NCBI RefSeq assembly: GCF_000004195.4
Contig: NC_030678.2
Location: 88,572,904 to 88,636,903, forward strand
Reading direction: 5' to 3'
Length of the DNA: 64,000 bases
Origin: Xenopus tropicalis
Lineage: Eukaryota; Chordata; Amphibia; Anura; Pipidae
Shown here: positions 33,206 through 44,479 of the stretch, one piece after another
Position numbering within the stretch: position 1 is the first letter of the stretch
How the letters are laid out: each line of letters opens with the position of its first letter
Translations under genes and position numbers: made by a program
The notes under the pieces: generated by a model
The model's database searches: none
What the model was told of the DNA's origin: nothing
Seen by the model: only the letters and a program-made list of their open reading frames with translations

Positions 33206-36200
33206 ACTACAATCTAATATTGCCTTCCAGGCTCTGCCACCTGTGGTAGAAGGGCCTGCATTTCCCTTGCTTGCATATGTAAGTAGCCAGAGCCAGAGAA
33301 ATATATTTTCTGTTAAACAGACTGACTGTATGTATGAGAAACTGGCATGATGTAGCAATTTAGCTGTGAAAACATGCAGTACGTTAGTACATCAACATAT
33401 AAATAAGACATCACAGAATGCTGGTATCTTTGTAGAGGATGTAGTGATGTTATCATTACATAAGTAAGCAACACAACAGGGAATCAGGTCTTGGTAAAAG
33501 CATAGGATTTGTTTGCAATGCTTGGGGCCTGAGGTTTTCCAGATGAAGGATCTTTCTTAATTTGGATCAACATACCTTAAATTTGCTAAAAAAATAATTC
33601 AAACATTAAAAGGGACCTGTCATCCAGACAGCTTTAAATATTAGTCCTTGACTCTGGCAGCCAAAATAATTTTGCTCTTCAAGGCTGCAGTTTTACTGTA
33701 GTTGTCAGGCCATCTACTGTTCATTTTCTAGTCTCTCATTGAAACCACTGCCTGGTTCCTTGGGTATTGTGGACCCCAGCTATAAGACATTTTTCTGAAA
33801 TTCCAATTCCAAAATGATGACCAATTGCAAATTGTAAAATACCACTAGCTACATCATATTATCAGTAGAATTAAAGATGAACAAACTGTTTCAGTTTGGG
33901 ATTTCTTTCTTAGGCAGAAATTTATATAGCTAATTTTAGGGATGCTTTTGTACATTATAGGTCTTTTACTATAGATCCAACTACTATATATGCTCATGTG
34001 TTACCTTCTACAAAAATTCATTTTCATAAAATTACCTGTTATCCTGAAAGCTCGGGACTTGGAGGTTTCCGGATAAGGGATTTTTCTGTAATTTGGATCT
34101 TCATACCTTAAGCCTACTGTTTTCACATATATGGCTTCTTTGACACCTCTCCCTGTCTAGAATGTGAACTTGTCTTCTAATGTGTATCCTTTGTCCTTTA
34201 GATGTAGGTACTCAGCAAGTCCAGTTTGTCTGACTTATTACTACAGATATACCATGACCTGGTTAACTGAGAACCTTCACAATGTTAATTGCCTTTTCTT
34301 TTTTTTTTTTTTTTTACTATAACCTGGTACTGTGGACGGCATTGGAGGGTATTAAACTCATTTGTCTATTAAAATACTTAATTTATATATCAATGAGATA
34401 TTGCAAAGGGCTTTCAGCGCATCAAATAAGATTTAGAGCATGGGAATTCAAATGCAAAACCATGCAATGCGCAGAGCATGGATAGCCTGTTTTGTATTTT
34501 ATTACTTCTGGGCTTATAATTCATTACAGTTGTATTACTTCTAGAAGACAGCTAGTTGCTCCCATTTCCAGAGTTCAGCATTCTTTGCAATCTATGGAGC
34601 ATGTTATTATTGCTGGGTACCATAGATATCCCAGAACTGTTATTATGAATGCATCTTGAATTGTTTCCAGGGAGTGAGTCATAAAATGTGTCAGGTATTA
34701 TGAATGTTGATAGAGGGTTTCTTTAAAAGTTACCGGCAAAAAAAATTGCCTAATTTTGTATAATCTTTTTCAGGGTATAGATTAAAACCAGCGGGGACAC
34801 TGAAATTCAGTGCTGATCAGCAACAGGAAAAATATATAAAACTTATAGTAATGGAAAAAAATGTGCATCTTTGGTTTCACCTGCTCCTTTCAGATTCCTG
34901 CTGTTAAAAAGGCTTCCTATCGTCTTGGTACATTATAACAAAAATTACCAAGAGCAAGAGCACTGCTAAGCTATCCGAGAATGAAATACAAAGGGTCACA
35001 TATGATGTTTATTAAAGTAACGCTGAAACAACTGATGCAAGCTTTAAAACACACTTAGCATTTATATAAAAGGCCCTTGCTTCAGGGGTGTGGGTGCGCT
35101 CTGCACCTACAGTAACTGCAGATTTCGAATTCAGCACTAGGTATGCTGTTTAGTGCCAACAAGTGGTAGGCAACCCTATCAATGTGGCATACAGAGCAGG
35201 TAGCATGTGCAAAGTTGAATTGCAGCCTGCATCCTCCTCCCCTGATACCTGTTTCACCTGACAGGCAAGTTAGGGGTGCATAGGGGATACATATGTGCAG
35301 ACAGGGAAACTAAAGCTACTCCATATTTAGTGCATGCAAGGTAGATAATTATATTATCAATATACAACTGCCTCCCTTCACCTTTTGTTATTACTATTTT
35401 GATATACAGATAAATTGGAATCCATTTTTTCAGGGGGGTTATCTGTGCACTAGTAGTCTAATTATATACTTCACAAGGACCAAACATGGAGTAGCTTCAG
35501 CTGGTTAAGACAATAGACAAAACGTATATTGAGCCCTGTTATTGATCATATGTTGAAGAAGGAGGTATACTGCTCCTTTACAGGCATTCTATTATCATTT
35601 ATTACGCTACATTTGACCTTATCTTATAGTTACCCAGGTAACAAAAGTTTATTACCTACACTGTGTACTGATGAGAGCTATGAAATTCACAATCTTTTTT
35701 CCACTGCAGGATGGATTGCAATTAAAGAAATGTTCCCACAAGAAAAAAATGGTTGCACATATTTTTTTCCATTAATTGGTTATTACATTCTCCTTTTAGC
35801 ATGGCCACTTCAACAAAAACAAATGGTTTAGCAAGTTTACAGTAAGATGATTGACATAGTGCTGGTAAGCAGCATTCTCACTGGTAATCTTCTTGCATGT
35901 GTAAATAGGTTTTGGTTATCTATATTAGACAATTAGGGGATGCACTAGGGCAGTTTTATGGAGGGTTTTCTACCCTTTTAGGACAATGATCAAACCCAAA
36001 GAAAAATGACTGCCCCCTTTCTCTGACATTACAGACATTACACATGACATTAACATAGATGACTAGCTTAAGGTGGGACAATCATATTAAAAGACTATTT
36101 ATTAAATATTAAAAGTGCTATTTTTCTAAATATTGTTGGCTACTAATAGATATAGGATATAGGATACCTGCTGATACATTTGGGTTGCATACCCCATCAG

Positions 36201-36250
36201 GCCCTCCCCACCCTTACGGTCCTTTTGCTGCAGACTCATTCAGGAAGTGT
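33206..36250. other. Gene-free stretch with repeat fragments
   Basis: Fragments of the acaggtat element are at about 33505-33600 (ggttttccagatgaaggatc) and 34030-34125 (gaaagctcgggacttgg). About 33605-33810 has a ttaaaagggacctgtcatcc start, a frog repeat end. A poly-T run lies at 34297-34315. About 35290-35500 has an imperfect inverted pair ctaaagctactccatattta and catggagtagcttcag. No exon was found. Confidence 0.45.
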
Positions 36251-36628
36251 AGGGGCACTTTACGTCTTTACGATTTTTGCGTAAAAACGCGAGTTTTTCG
36301 TAGCCATTATGAAAGTTGTGCAAAGTCGCGATTTTTTCGTAGCGTTAACACTTGCGCGCAAAGTCGCGCCTTTTTCATAGCGTTAAAACTTAAAAGGAGT
36401 GACGTTTCGCGCAAGTTTTAACGCTACGAAAAAATCGCGACTTTGCGCAACTTTCGTAATGGCTATGAAAAACTCGCGTTTTTACGCAAAAATCGTAAAG
36501 ACGCCGAAAAACTCGCGTTTTTACGCAAAAATCGTAAAGACGCCAAAAAAATCGCAAAATTACCGATCATTACGAAAAAAACGCAATCGGACGCATTCGG
36601 CCCGTTCATGGGTTAGTAAATGTGCCCC
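36251..36628. mobile_element. Long-hairpin MITE, ggggcac family
   Basis: It starts ggggcactttacg and ends gttagtaaatgtgcccc. The flanks are GTA and TAA, so the TWA duplication is imperfect. Arms at 36262-36352 and 36413-36503 are 91 bp each and match at 87 positions in inverted orientation, with a 60-bp loop. A 39-bp unit is exactly duplicated at 36467-36505 and 36506-36544. It is unusually CpG-rich (tcgcg, cgcgag, acgcaa). The ORFs in it are by-products. Confidence 0.88.
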
Positions 36629-36746
36629 TAAGAGAGCCAAACTATGATGAGGTTTACACTAAACATCTTGACAAATATCTCTCCTGACTGTACAGTATAT
36701 ATAGTATGTAAGTCGTCCCCCCAGATTTTAAATTCCTTACTATAAC

Positions 36747-37136
36747 TAGTGATGAGCGAATCTGTCCCGTTTCGCTTCGCCTTAAAATTCACAAAACGGC
36801 AAGAAAATTTGCAAAACGGCTTTTGTCACAGAATTTTTTTTGACGTCTGCATCTTTTTTTGTTGCCTGTGCCTATTTTTTGTTGCCCGCGAATTTTTTGT
36901 CGCCCACACTTTTCTGACATGACTGCGCCCAATTTTGCCGCAACTGCACCCTTTTTTGATGCAACCGCACCCAATTTGACACAGGTACGCCCTTTTTGCA
37001 GCAACTGCACCCTTTTTTGCAGCGACTGCATCCAATTTGATGCACGACAAAAAAATTCTGCCCAACAAATTTTTCATGGAAGTTTTACATAATTCGCTGC
37101 GAATCCATGCCTGGCGAAAAAATTTGCTCATCACTA
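36747..37136. mobile_element. hAT-type MITE, tagtgatgagc family, full ends
   Basis: It begins tagtgatgagcgaatctgtc and ends gaaaaaatttgctcatcacta. The 8 bp actataac flank both sides (36739-36746 and 37137-37144). The centre is an irregular array of about 20-bp units (gcaactgcacccttttttg and variants). An inverted relative lies 463 bp downstream at 37600. Confidence 0.93.
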
Positions 37137-37599
37137 ACTATAACATCATTTGGATACTTTATTTAGAGCACTGTATTTAAATGTATTATTGCCAAGGAAG
37201 TGATCGTCTTGGTTGCTACTAGGACAAATCTGGTCTCTAAGGGCTAGTTGTAACAGGGCACAGAGAACTGATTATATACAAGTGAAGTTATGGCCAACAG
37301 AAAAATAACTCATGCAACAGATGGCCAGGTCATCTTTTATATTTTGATTGACTTTCACAGCAATATATCCCGCAGGAAATTGTACATACTTTGGACCTGA
37401 TGTTTTATTCTTACTAGGAAACTGGCAGGTTTTCAGGGCTTTTTTTGACATACTATGTTATGTTCCACTTGATTCCTTGCCATATTTCTATACAATGCTA
37501 TTTATTAACATCTTCGGCAATATAATGTGCCAGTGTTTAACATTCTGTTTCTTGCATTGTTTTGGTTTTGTCTTTTTTCTTACTTCTCTAGCTCACTAC

Positions 37600-37957
37600 T
37601 AGTGCTGAGCAAATTTTTTCAGCAAACATGGATTCACAGCGAATTTCTGCAATTCGCCATTGGTGAATTATTTTGCTAAACTTCCGCGAAAATTTGCCAC
37701 GGAAAAATTTTTTGCTCTAAAAATTTTTTCGTTGCACGTCAAACTAAGCGTGGTCGCATCAAATTGGGCGCGGTCAAGTCAAATTGGATGGGATCACGTA
37801 AAGAATGGTGCGATTGCTTAAAAATTTGGGAGCGGTTGCGTCAAAAAAGTGTGGGCAAAAAAAAAAATGCGCGGGCGACCAAAAAAGATGTGGGCGACAA
37901 AAAAGATGCAGCTGTCAAAAAAAAAAATGCGCGACAAATGCGTTTTGCTCATCACTA
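37600..37957. mobile_element. hAT-type MITE, inverted relative of 36747
   Basis: It begins tagtgctgagcaaatttttt and ends gttttgctcatcacta. The 8 bp ctcactac flank both sides (37592-37599 and 37958-37965). The interior, read in reverse, repeats the units seen in 36747 (ctcatttttt-rich blocks, gcccacacttttttgac, cccaatttgatgcgacc). Confidence 0.92.
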
Positions 37958-38208
37958 CTCACTACATGTATCTAAAACAAATATGCTAAGACTTTTGAAA
38001 CACTTGTCCCAGTAGTGACTAATGAGCCATAGTAATGGCTTTTACCTCTAAGCACTTAGCGGCCATTTGTGTCATGTTTCTCACGTCACATGGTCACAAT
38101 TTTTGCTAGTCCACAGTGTTAGTGGCTAATGGTTTTTTTTGGTGCAGTGGCCCTACACAGCTGCAGGTTCTTCCTATGCCTTGTTTCTCCATTTGAGCTT
38201 CCTTTGTG

Positions 38209-38576
38209 TGGACCTGTATTTGATTTTTGACAATTGGATACCTGACTTCTTACTTGGACCTTTATTTGATTCTTGACAATTGGACACTTGACTTCCTACT
38301 TGGACCTTTATTTGATTCTTGACAATTGGACACTTGACTTCCTACTTGGACCTTTATTTGATTCTTGACAATTGGACACTTGACTTCTTACTTGGACCTT
38401 TATTTGATTCTTGACAATTGGACACTTGACTTCCTACTTGGACCTTTATTTGATTTTTGACAATTGGACACTTGACTTCCTACTTGGACCTTTATTTGAT
38501 TCTTGACAATTGGACACTTGACTTCTTACTTGGAGCTTTATTTGATTCTTGACAACTGGACACTTTACTTTTTACT
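38209..38576. repeat. 46-bp tandem repeat, eight units
   Basis: Unit starts (tggacctttatttgattctt) fall at 38209, 38255, 38301, 38347, 38393, 38439, 38485 and 38531, each exactly 46 bp apart; a ninth partial unit begins at 38577. Units differ at few positions (cttcct versus cttctt, gattctt versus gattttt), so the expansion is fairly recent. 46 is not a multiple of three, so a repeat protein is not encoded. Confidence 0.96.
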
Positions 38577-38610
38577 TGGTTACCAACTGTGACTGTTCCA
38601 ACCTTTAGCC

Positions 38611-38868
38611 CAGGGATCTCCAACCTTTTTACCCAAGAGCCACATTCAAATGTAAAAAGATTTGGAGAGCAACACAAGCATAAAAAATGTTCTTGGGGTG
38701 CCAAATAAAATAAGGCTCTATTTGGTGGTACACCTGGTTTTCATGCAACCAAAATTTGCCTCCAAGCCAGAAATCAAAAATAAGCACCGCTTTGAGGCCA
38801 CTGGTAGCAACATCCACAGGGTTGGTGAGTAACATGTTGTGTATAAAACAATGGTTGGGGGATAACTG
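38611..38868. mobile_element. hAT-type element, cagggatctccaacc family
   Basis: The left end is cagggatctccaacc and the right end ggttgggggataactg, an imperfect inverted pair. Flanks ctttagcc and ctttaacc match at 7 of 8. Family blocks agccacattcaaatgtaaaa, tgcctccaagccagaa and tttgaggccactggtagcaa are present. It starts 34 bp after the last full 46-bp unit. Confidence 0.75.
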
Positions 38869-38876
38869 CTTTAACC

Positions 38877-40800
38877 TGTGAAAGACATCTATTCATGATA
38901 CACAACAAAGCAACAAGCAGCACCAGGATAAGGTGAATATGTGCATTAATTCATAGGACTTTGTTGCTTATAAATGGATGAAAAATATTGTTAAGACATT
39001 TTATGCTTGTATCTAATTTGTCATTACCTCTTCTATTTAGTGATAATGAAGTTAAATACATCAGATAAAAAAGACAAGCTGTAATAACTGTGGGAAAAAT
39101 GACTAAATAACATATAGGAACCTTTACTGCAAGTGGCAAGACAATCTGCTGCAGAATAATACCGACCAGGCGCATTCAAACAAGGGCAAAATAATCAGTG
39201 ACATGGCAACTAGCTAAATGATTAAATTGACTAAGTGGCACTTAACTGTCTGTGTAACCTTTTTTGGTCCAACATGAAGTACAATCTGTCTATTTCTATT
39301 GTGAGAACAACACCTCAGAATATTTAAGGCATCCTCACACACGTGGGGAGTCTTGGACACACAGTTTAAACCAAGGCACCATAAAGAACATCAAGATTTA
39401 AATGACATAGTTAGAACTAAATCGTTGTTTCGTGAACAAGGCAGTGTGAGCCTCCGCATGCTGGAGTAAATCCAGTCCCCCATTCAATTACTATTCCAAT
39501 ACATGCCCTGTGTGAATTCTCTGCATTCGCATGGTGTTGCTAGGCAGTGTTGCCAAGTGGAAGTACGCGCTGAAGGCCGATCTGCAGTTGTGTTAGAAGG
39601 TTCACTGTGGGTGGGGGGAGGGCAAGGGACTCAGACAAAACTTCCTTTCTCAATAAGGCAATACTATGTTCTGGCAAAACAGCAGGTGAATTAGAGTTAT
39701 ACCTACAAGGACACTGCTGGAAGCCAGATAAGACAGGACTGTAGCATTTCAGACAAGACCATGCAATAGTATGATTCCTTTTTGATCTTTTATGCTTTAG
39801 CATAGTGTTGCCCGACTCTGCAATGAATAGCACTGCACGTGAACACTGAAATAATAGTGAGCAGCACCATTTTCGAAAACATAATAAACTGCACTTTGTC
39901 CTCCAGTCAAAGTCCTATGACCATTAATGGGCCTATTTAGCCCATGTTTTTAAGATGTAATTCATTTGCTGGCATTTTGCAGGCACCAAGCTGCTATTAA
40001 TGTGTCCCACTCAATTCTTACCAAAGAGAAGAGATCCATGGCAATGCTCAGCATTTTAATTGCTGCTACAAATGCAGCAAACTTTGTTTTTACACCCTAC
40101 TGCTCAGCACCCAGCACAATAATTACCAGTTTAGATGAAGAGACATAGTGGGACGCAGTGAGCCATCAAAGCCAAATGTCTGAAATAAATTGCTCCATCT
40201 GTAGTCATAGTGGTAATTAAATGTGTGCCATAGTGCATAAAACACCTTGTGCAGATTAGTGCTTTTGCATTTTTGAACTTTCCTTTCATCAAATGCCTAA
40301 TCTAGTCAGTAGCAGAAAAATCAATTCTAACCCATGCTGAGGTTTCAACCAAATACTAGAATCACCTATATGCCAGCACTTAGTCTAACCTTCTGAATAC
40401 TACAGATCTGGCCACGTAGTAAGTTCGCAAAATTTCAGATTTTGGAACAAAAAATAAAAATCTAAAAGTTGAACACCTGGGATTTGGCCACACAAAAATG
40501 CTGGGATAAGCCAAATTGTAAACCAAATCCTGTATCTAGTACATTCCTCTTCAGAAACAATATTCAACCTTTATTTACATATTGTTTTCATCTTTTAAAA
40601 TATTTGTATCCTTTACATTTAACAACACAGAAATACTGAAGGTCTGTATCTACTGTACCTAATGGTATTTCTATGAATGGTCCATTTATTGTACTCCATC
40701 TACATAAAGGACACTGCACACTGAAAATTAGGTTTTAGAGCAAGCAAATGCCAAAGATTCCATTTCTCATCCAATTCTATATTACATTTTTTTTCTCATT
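38877..40800. other. Gene-free stretch with a possible conserved non-coding part
   Basis: No gene or repeat is recognised. The part at about 39930-40230 is repeat-free with words such as gctgctattaatgtgtccc, gcattttaattgctgc and aaatgcagcaaactttg that look like conserved regulatory DNA; this is inference only. Confidence 0.3.
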
Positions 40801-42330
40801 CTATAGTTACATAGTTACATAGGGTTGAAAAAAGATCAGAGTCCATCAAGTTCAACCCTTCCAAGTAAACCCAGCACGCACAACCCACACCTACCAATCT
40901 ATACACTCACATACATAAACTATATATACAACTAATACTAACTGTAGATATTAGTATCACAATAGCCTTGGATATTCTGATTGTCCAAAAACGTATCCAG
41001 GCCCCTCTTAAAGGCATTAACAGAATCTGCTATTACCACATCTCTAGGAAGGGCATTCCACAACCTCACTGCCCTCACCGTGAAAAACCACCTACGCTGC
41101 TTCAAATGGAAGCTCTGTTCCTCTAATCTAAAGGGTTGACCTCTGGTGCGTTGATCGTTTTTATGGGAAAAAAGAACATCCCCCAACTGCCTATAATCCC
41201 CTCTAATGTACTTGTACAGAGTAATCATGTCCCCTCGCAAGCGCCTCTTTTCCAGAGAAAACAACCCCAACCTCGACAGTCTAACCTCATAGTTTAAATC
41301 TTCCATTCCCTTTACCAGTTTAGTTGCACGTCTCTGCACTTTCTCCAGCTCATTAATATCCTTCTTAAGGACTGGAGCCCAAAACTGCACTGCATACTCA
41401 AGGTGAGGCCTTACCAGGGACCTATAAAGGGGCAAAATTATGTTTTCAGCAATTTATTTGCTTTAGTAGCCACAGAATGACACTGCCTGGAATTAGACAA
41501 CTTGTTATCTACAAAAACCCCTACATCCTTCTCCATTAAGGATTCCCCCCAACACACTACCATTCAGTAGATAGTTCGCGTTTATATTATTTCTACCAAA
41601 GTGCATAACTTTGCACTTGTCAACATTGAACCTCATTTTCAGTTTGCTGCCCAGTTTTCCAATTTTGTCAAATCGCTCTGCAAAGCAGCAGCATCCTGCA
41701 TGGAACTTATAGTTTTGCACAATTTAGTGTCATCCACAAAAATAGAAACAGTACTGTCTATGCCCACCTCCAGGTCATTAATAAACAAGTTAAAAAGAAA
41801 AGGACCAAGGACTGACCCCTGCAGTACCCCACTAACCACACTGGTCCAATTAGAAAATGTTCCATTTACCACCACTCTTTGTAATCTATCCTTCAGTCAG
41901 TTCTCTATCCAATTACACATATTATGTTCTAGGCCAATATTTCTCAATTTGATCATTAACCTTCTGTGAGGTACAGTATCAAATGCTTTAGCAAAGTCCA
42001 AGTAGATGACATCAACTGCCATTCCAGCATCGAGGTTCCTACTCACCTCCTCATAAAAGGCGACTAAATTAGTCTGGCAAGATCTGTTACGCATAAAACC
42101 ATGCTGGCACAAACTAATAGTATTGTGAACTGCAATGTATTCAAGTATCCTATCCCTTATTACCCCTTCCAAAATCTTTCCTACTACTGACGTCAGACTA
42201 ATAGGCCTATAGTTTTCAGGCTGAGAGCGGGATCCCTTTTTAAATAACGGTACCACATTAGCAATTCGCCAGTCTCTCGGCACCATGCCAGACCTCAACA
42301 AATCCTGAAAAATTAAATGAGCCACAGAAA
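40801..42330 (-). pseudogene. 5'-truncated CR1-type LINE, reverse transcriptase broken
   Basis: Read on the minus strand, the relic covers the reverse transcriptase and C-terminal domain of a CR1/Jockey-group LINE. In order: WRIANVVPLFKKG and NYRPISLTSVVGKILEGVI (finger region), YLDFAKAFDTVPHRRLM (motif A, with its catalytic Asp), SGVLQGSVLGPFLFNLFIND (motif B), FVDDTK (motif C; the usual Ala before the Asp pair is Val), then MRFNVDKCKVMHFG and a C-terminal block [54 protein letters not shown]. The coding text is spread over several frames with breaks near 41890, 41640, 41505 and 41440, so it is dead. The 3' end (40801-40825) shows repeats of taactatg, the hallmark of CR1 tails. The endonuclease domain is missing. 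A shorter relative is at 53715-54425. Confidence 0.93.
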
Positions 42331-43365
42331 AGAAGAATAGTTTATTTAGACTTTTTGCATCCGCATTATACATACATGCATACATGCATACATTTTCCTT
42401 ACTGATATGGTGCCATGAGAGCCAGAAAAGCAAATAAACTGTTTCATCTACAAATATATTTCTTAGTAATGTGTTTCCGTGTTTAACCAGGCAGACTGTA
42501 GTTATCCATTTATTCAAGTAATCAAAGAATTCCTTTTGATCTAGGATTCAAGAGAATGCCACAATTCAGGCATGCAAAGGCAACATATTTAACATGTAAA
42601 AGAATTACCAGTTTCATACAGAAGCTCCTGTGCAATCATATATTAAAAGGAAAATCAATTGAAATGTGTATGTTGGGTGTAAGAACCTAGAGATATTCAC
42701 CACTAATTTCTGCGCTTATCGGTCACCATCTGTGCCCTGTAGCTGGATACAAATGCTTGTTCGATAAAATACATTAACTAAGAATCTGCTACAAATAGTA
42801 CTATTGGATAGAACTGCTAATGACCCAATATATTAACAAGCCTTTGAACACAAGTAAATAATCAAGATTTGTTTTCCAGCAACTGTGAGGTAGATAGAGT
42901 CAGTGGTGTTTAATAATATATGGTAAAGAAATCTGGAAATGCCTGATAATTAAACTTTTAGGCTTATATAATAACTAGTGTTTTTGTCTTACATGTGGGT
43001 TACATATGCCTCTAGATTTCAGAAGACTTAGCTCTCATATAATTATCTCATGGTTGAAAAGGGGAATAATTTTGAGCTCAGGCTGAGTGAGTTAAGGCTT
43101 ACCTCCCTACTTCCTTTTAGGAGAACCCCTTGTATTTAAAAAGGTTATTTGTACACTGATGCATATCATGCCATAGAACAAGGAGCAAGCAGGGGTGGGC
43201 CATACATGTGGAAGAGAGTGCAGGTGCAGGGGTGAGGTGGCCGACTGGTATGCTTAGGGCGCCCAGTCGCCACCTCACCCCTGCACTGCCCGCTCCCCAC
43301 GTGTGTGTGCGTGCATGCGCAATGCCATTGCAGGGGAGGGTCATTGCTTTCCTCTTCTGACTCTT
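42331..43365. other. Gene-free stretch
   Basis: There is a short catacatgcatacatgcata run at 42372-42391 beside the LINE. Nothing else is recognisable. The minus-strand ORF at 43117-43377 is GC-richer than its surroundings but shows no motif. Confidence 0.4.
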
Positions 43366-43688
43366 TCCTGTTTTCAAATGGGGGTCACTGACCCCAGCAG
43401 TGAAACAACTATTGCTCTATGATGCTACAATTGTATTGTTTTTGTTACTTTTTATTACTTATCTTTCTATTAAGGCCCTTCATATCCCAGCCTCTCTTCA
43501 ATGCCTGGTTGCTTGGTTAAATTGGACCCTACCACCAGATAACTGACAAAATTCCAAACTTGAGAGCTGCTAAACAAAAAGCTACCTAATTAAAAAAAAC
43601 TACAAATAATAAAAATGAAGACAGCAATTGTCTCAGAATAGCACTCTTTATTTTATACTAAAAGTTAGTATAAAGTGAACTACCCCTT
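43366..43688. repeat. Frog repeat (gtcactgaccccagcag type)
   Basis: It contains aaatgggggtcactgacccc, tttttgttactttttattac, cctggttgcttggttaa and a right end gtataaagtgaactacccct, a standard frog repeat end. It shares its left part with 10690-10940. Confidence 0.65.
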
Positions 43689-44320
43689 TATGTTTTTTTG
43701 TGAGGACCAATAAACCTTAACTGTGTTGCATGATCATAGAGGTCCTTTACGACCACAAATGCAGTTGTGGTTTGCACAGACTTGATGCCAGTCATTTATT
43801 GAAATCACACATCTAAACATGTTCCTTGCACTTTCGTTTTTTGGTGTCAAGCATCATTGCACTCGACCATTCTGTTTGGATGAACTGCAAACAAATGAGC
43901 CCGTAATTGGAGAAGAACCCTCAACTCAAAGGTGATGGTAGTTCCAGGGTTTGGTAGCTCCAGGTGCTTGTGACCCTATTAAGAGGCAAAATGTTAATCT
44001 GTGGAAGCTAAGATCATCTAAATATCATGTTTGTTCTTGTACTACAGATTGATTGAAAGGGTCAATGGCCATGTCATAGTCTATTTAGGATAGGTATGCC
44101 AATGAAAAGCTGAATTACAACACTCAAAACCATCAGGAAGCCAAACATAATAGGCCTAGTCATTTGCCAATAGCCAACACTATTGATGTACCTGCTGCAG
44201 ATGCCTGGAAGATACATTGATAGCCTGATAAACAGAAAAATGAATGGCGGATTGAGCTAAGTGCAAAACACTTGGTTTTTCCCACAATTCATTATTTGTG
44301 CCAGTATTTAAAGATTGAAG

Positions 44321-44479
44321 ATGGGCTTCCTTGTCCCCAAGCTTGCTGCACTCTGCCTCTTGCTTCAGATATGTACTAACAAAGGTGAAACCAACGCAAC
44401 AAATGAGCTCTCAGGTCTCCTAACTGGCAGTGTAACATGTTCTGTAAAATCTTTTAAGCTGCCGGATCATATTCCATAA
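44321..44479 (+). CDS. Small secreted-peptide ORF or signal-peptide first exon
   Basis: This is a 52-codon ORF from ATG at 44321 to TAA at 44477. The first 20 residues are MGFLVPKLAALCLLLQICTN: a Lys at position 7, a hydrophobic core LAALCLLL and small or polar residues after it, so it reads as a cleavable signal peptide. The rest (from GETNATNELS) has an Asn-Ala-Thr N-glycosylation sequon and one further Cys. Alternatively translation leaves at a donor (aacaaag then gtgaaa at 44385), making this a phase-1 signal-peptide exon of 64 coding bases, the usual layout of small secreted vertebrate proteins. A tatttaaag sequence at 44305-44313 lies too close to the ATG to be an ordinary TATA box. No second exon or repeat membership was recognised. 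It may be a chance ORF, but the signal-like segment is unusually good. Confidence 0.4.
   Translation: MGFLVPKLAALCLLLQICTNKGETNATNELSGLLTGSVTCSVKSFKLPDHIP

Noticed and set aside
36185..36647. Pair of Lys/Arg/Ser-rich ORFs
   Set aside because: Encoded by the long-hairpin MITE and its 39-bp duplication.
38209..38576. Regular repeats resembling a CRISPR array
   Set aside because: Units are head-to-tail 46-bp tandem copies without unique spacers, in a vertebrate genome.
41601..41969. 122-codon + strand ORF
   Set aside because: Antisense shadow of the CR1 reverse transcriptase on the minus strand.
44305..44313. tatttaaag as a TATA box for the micro-ORF at 44321
   Set aside because: Only about 10 bp before the ATG, too close for transcription to start upstream of it.
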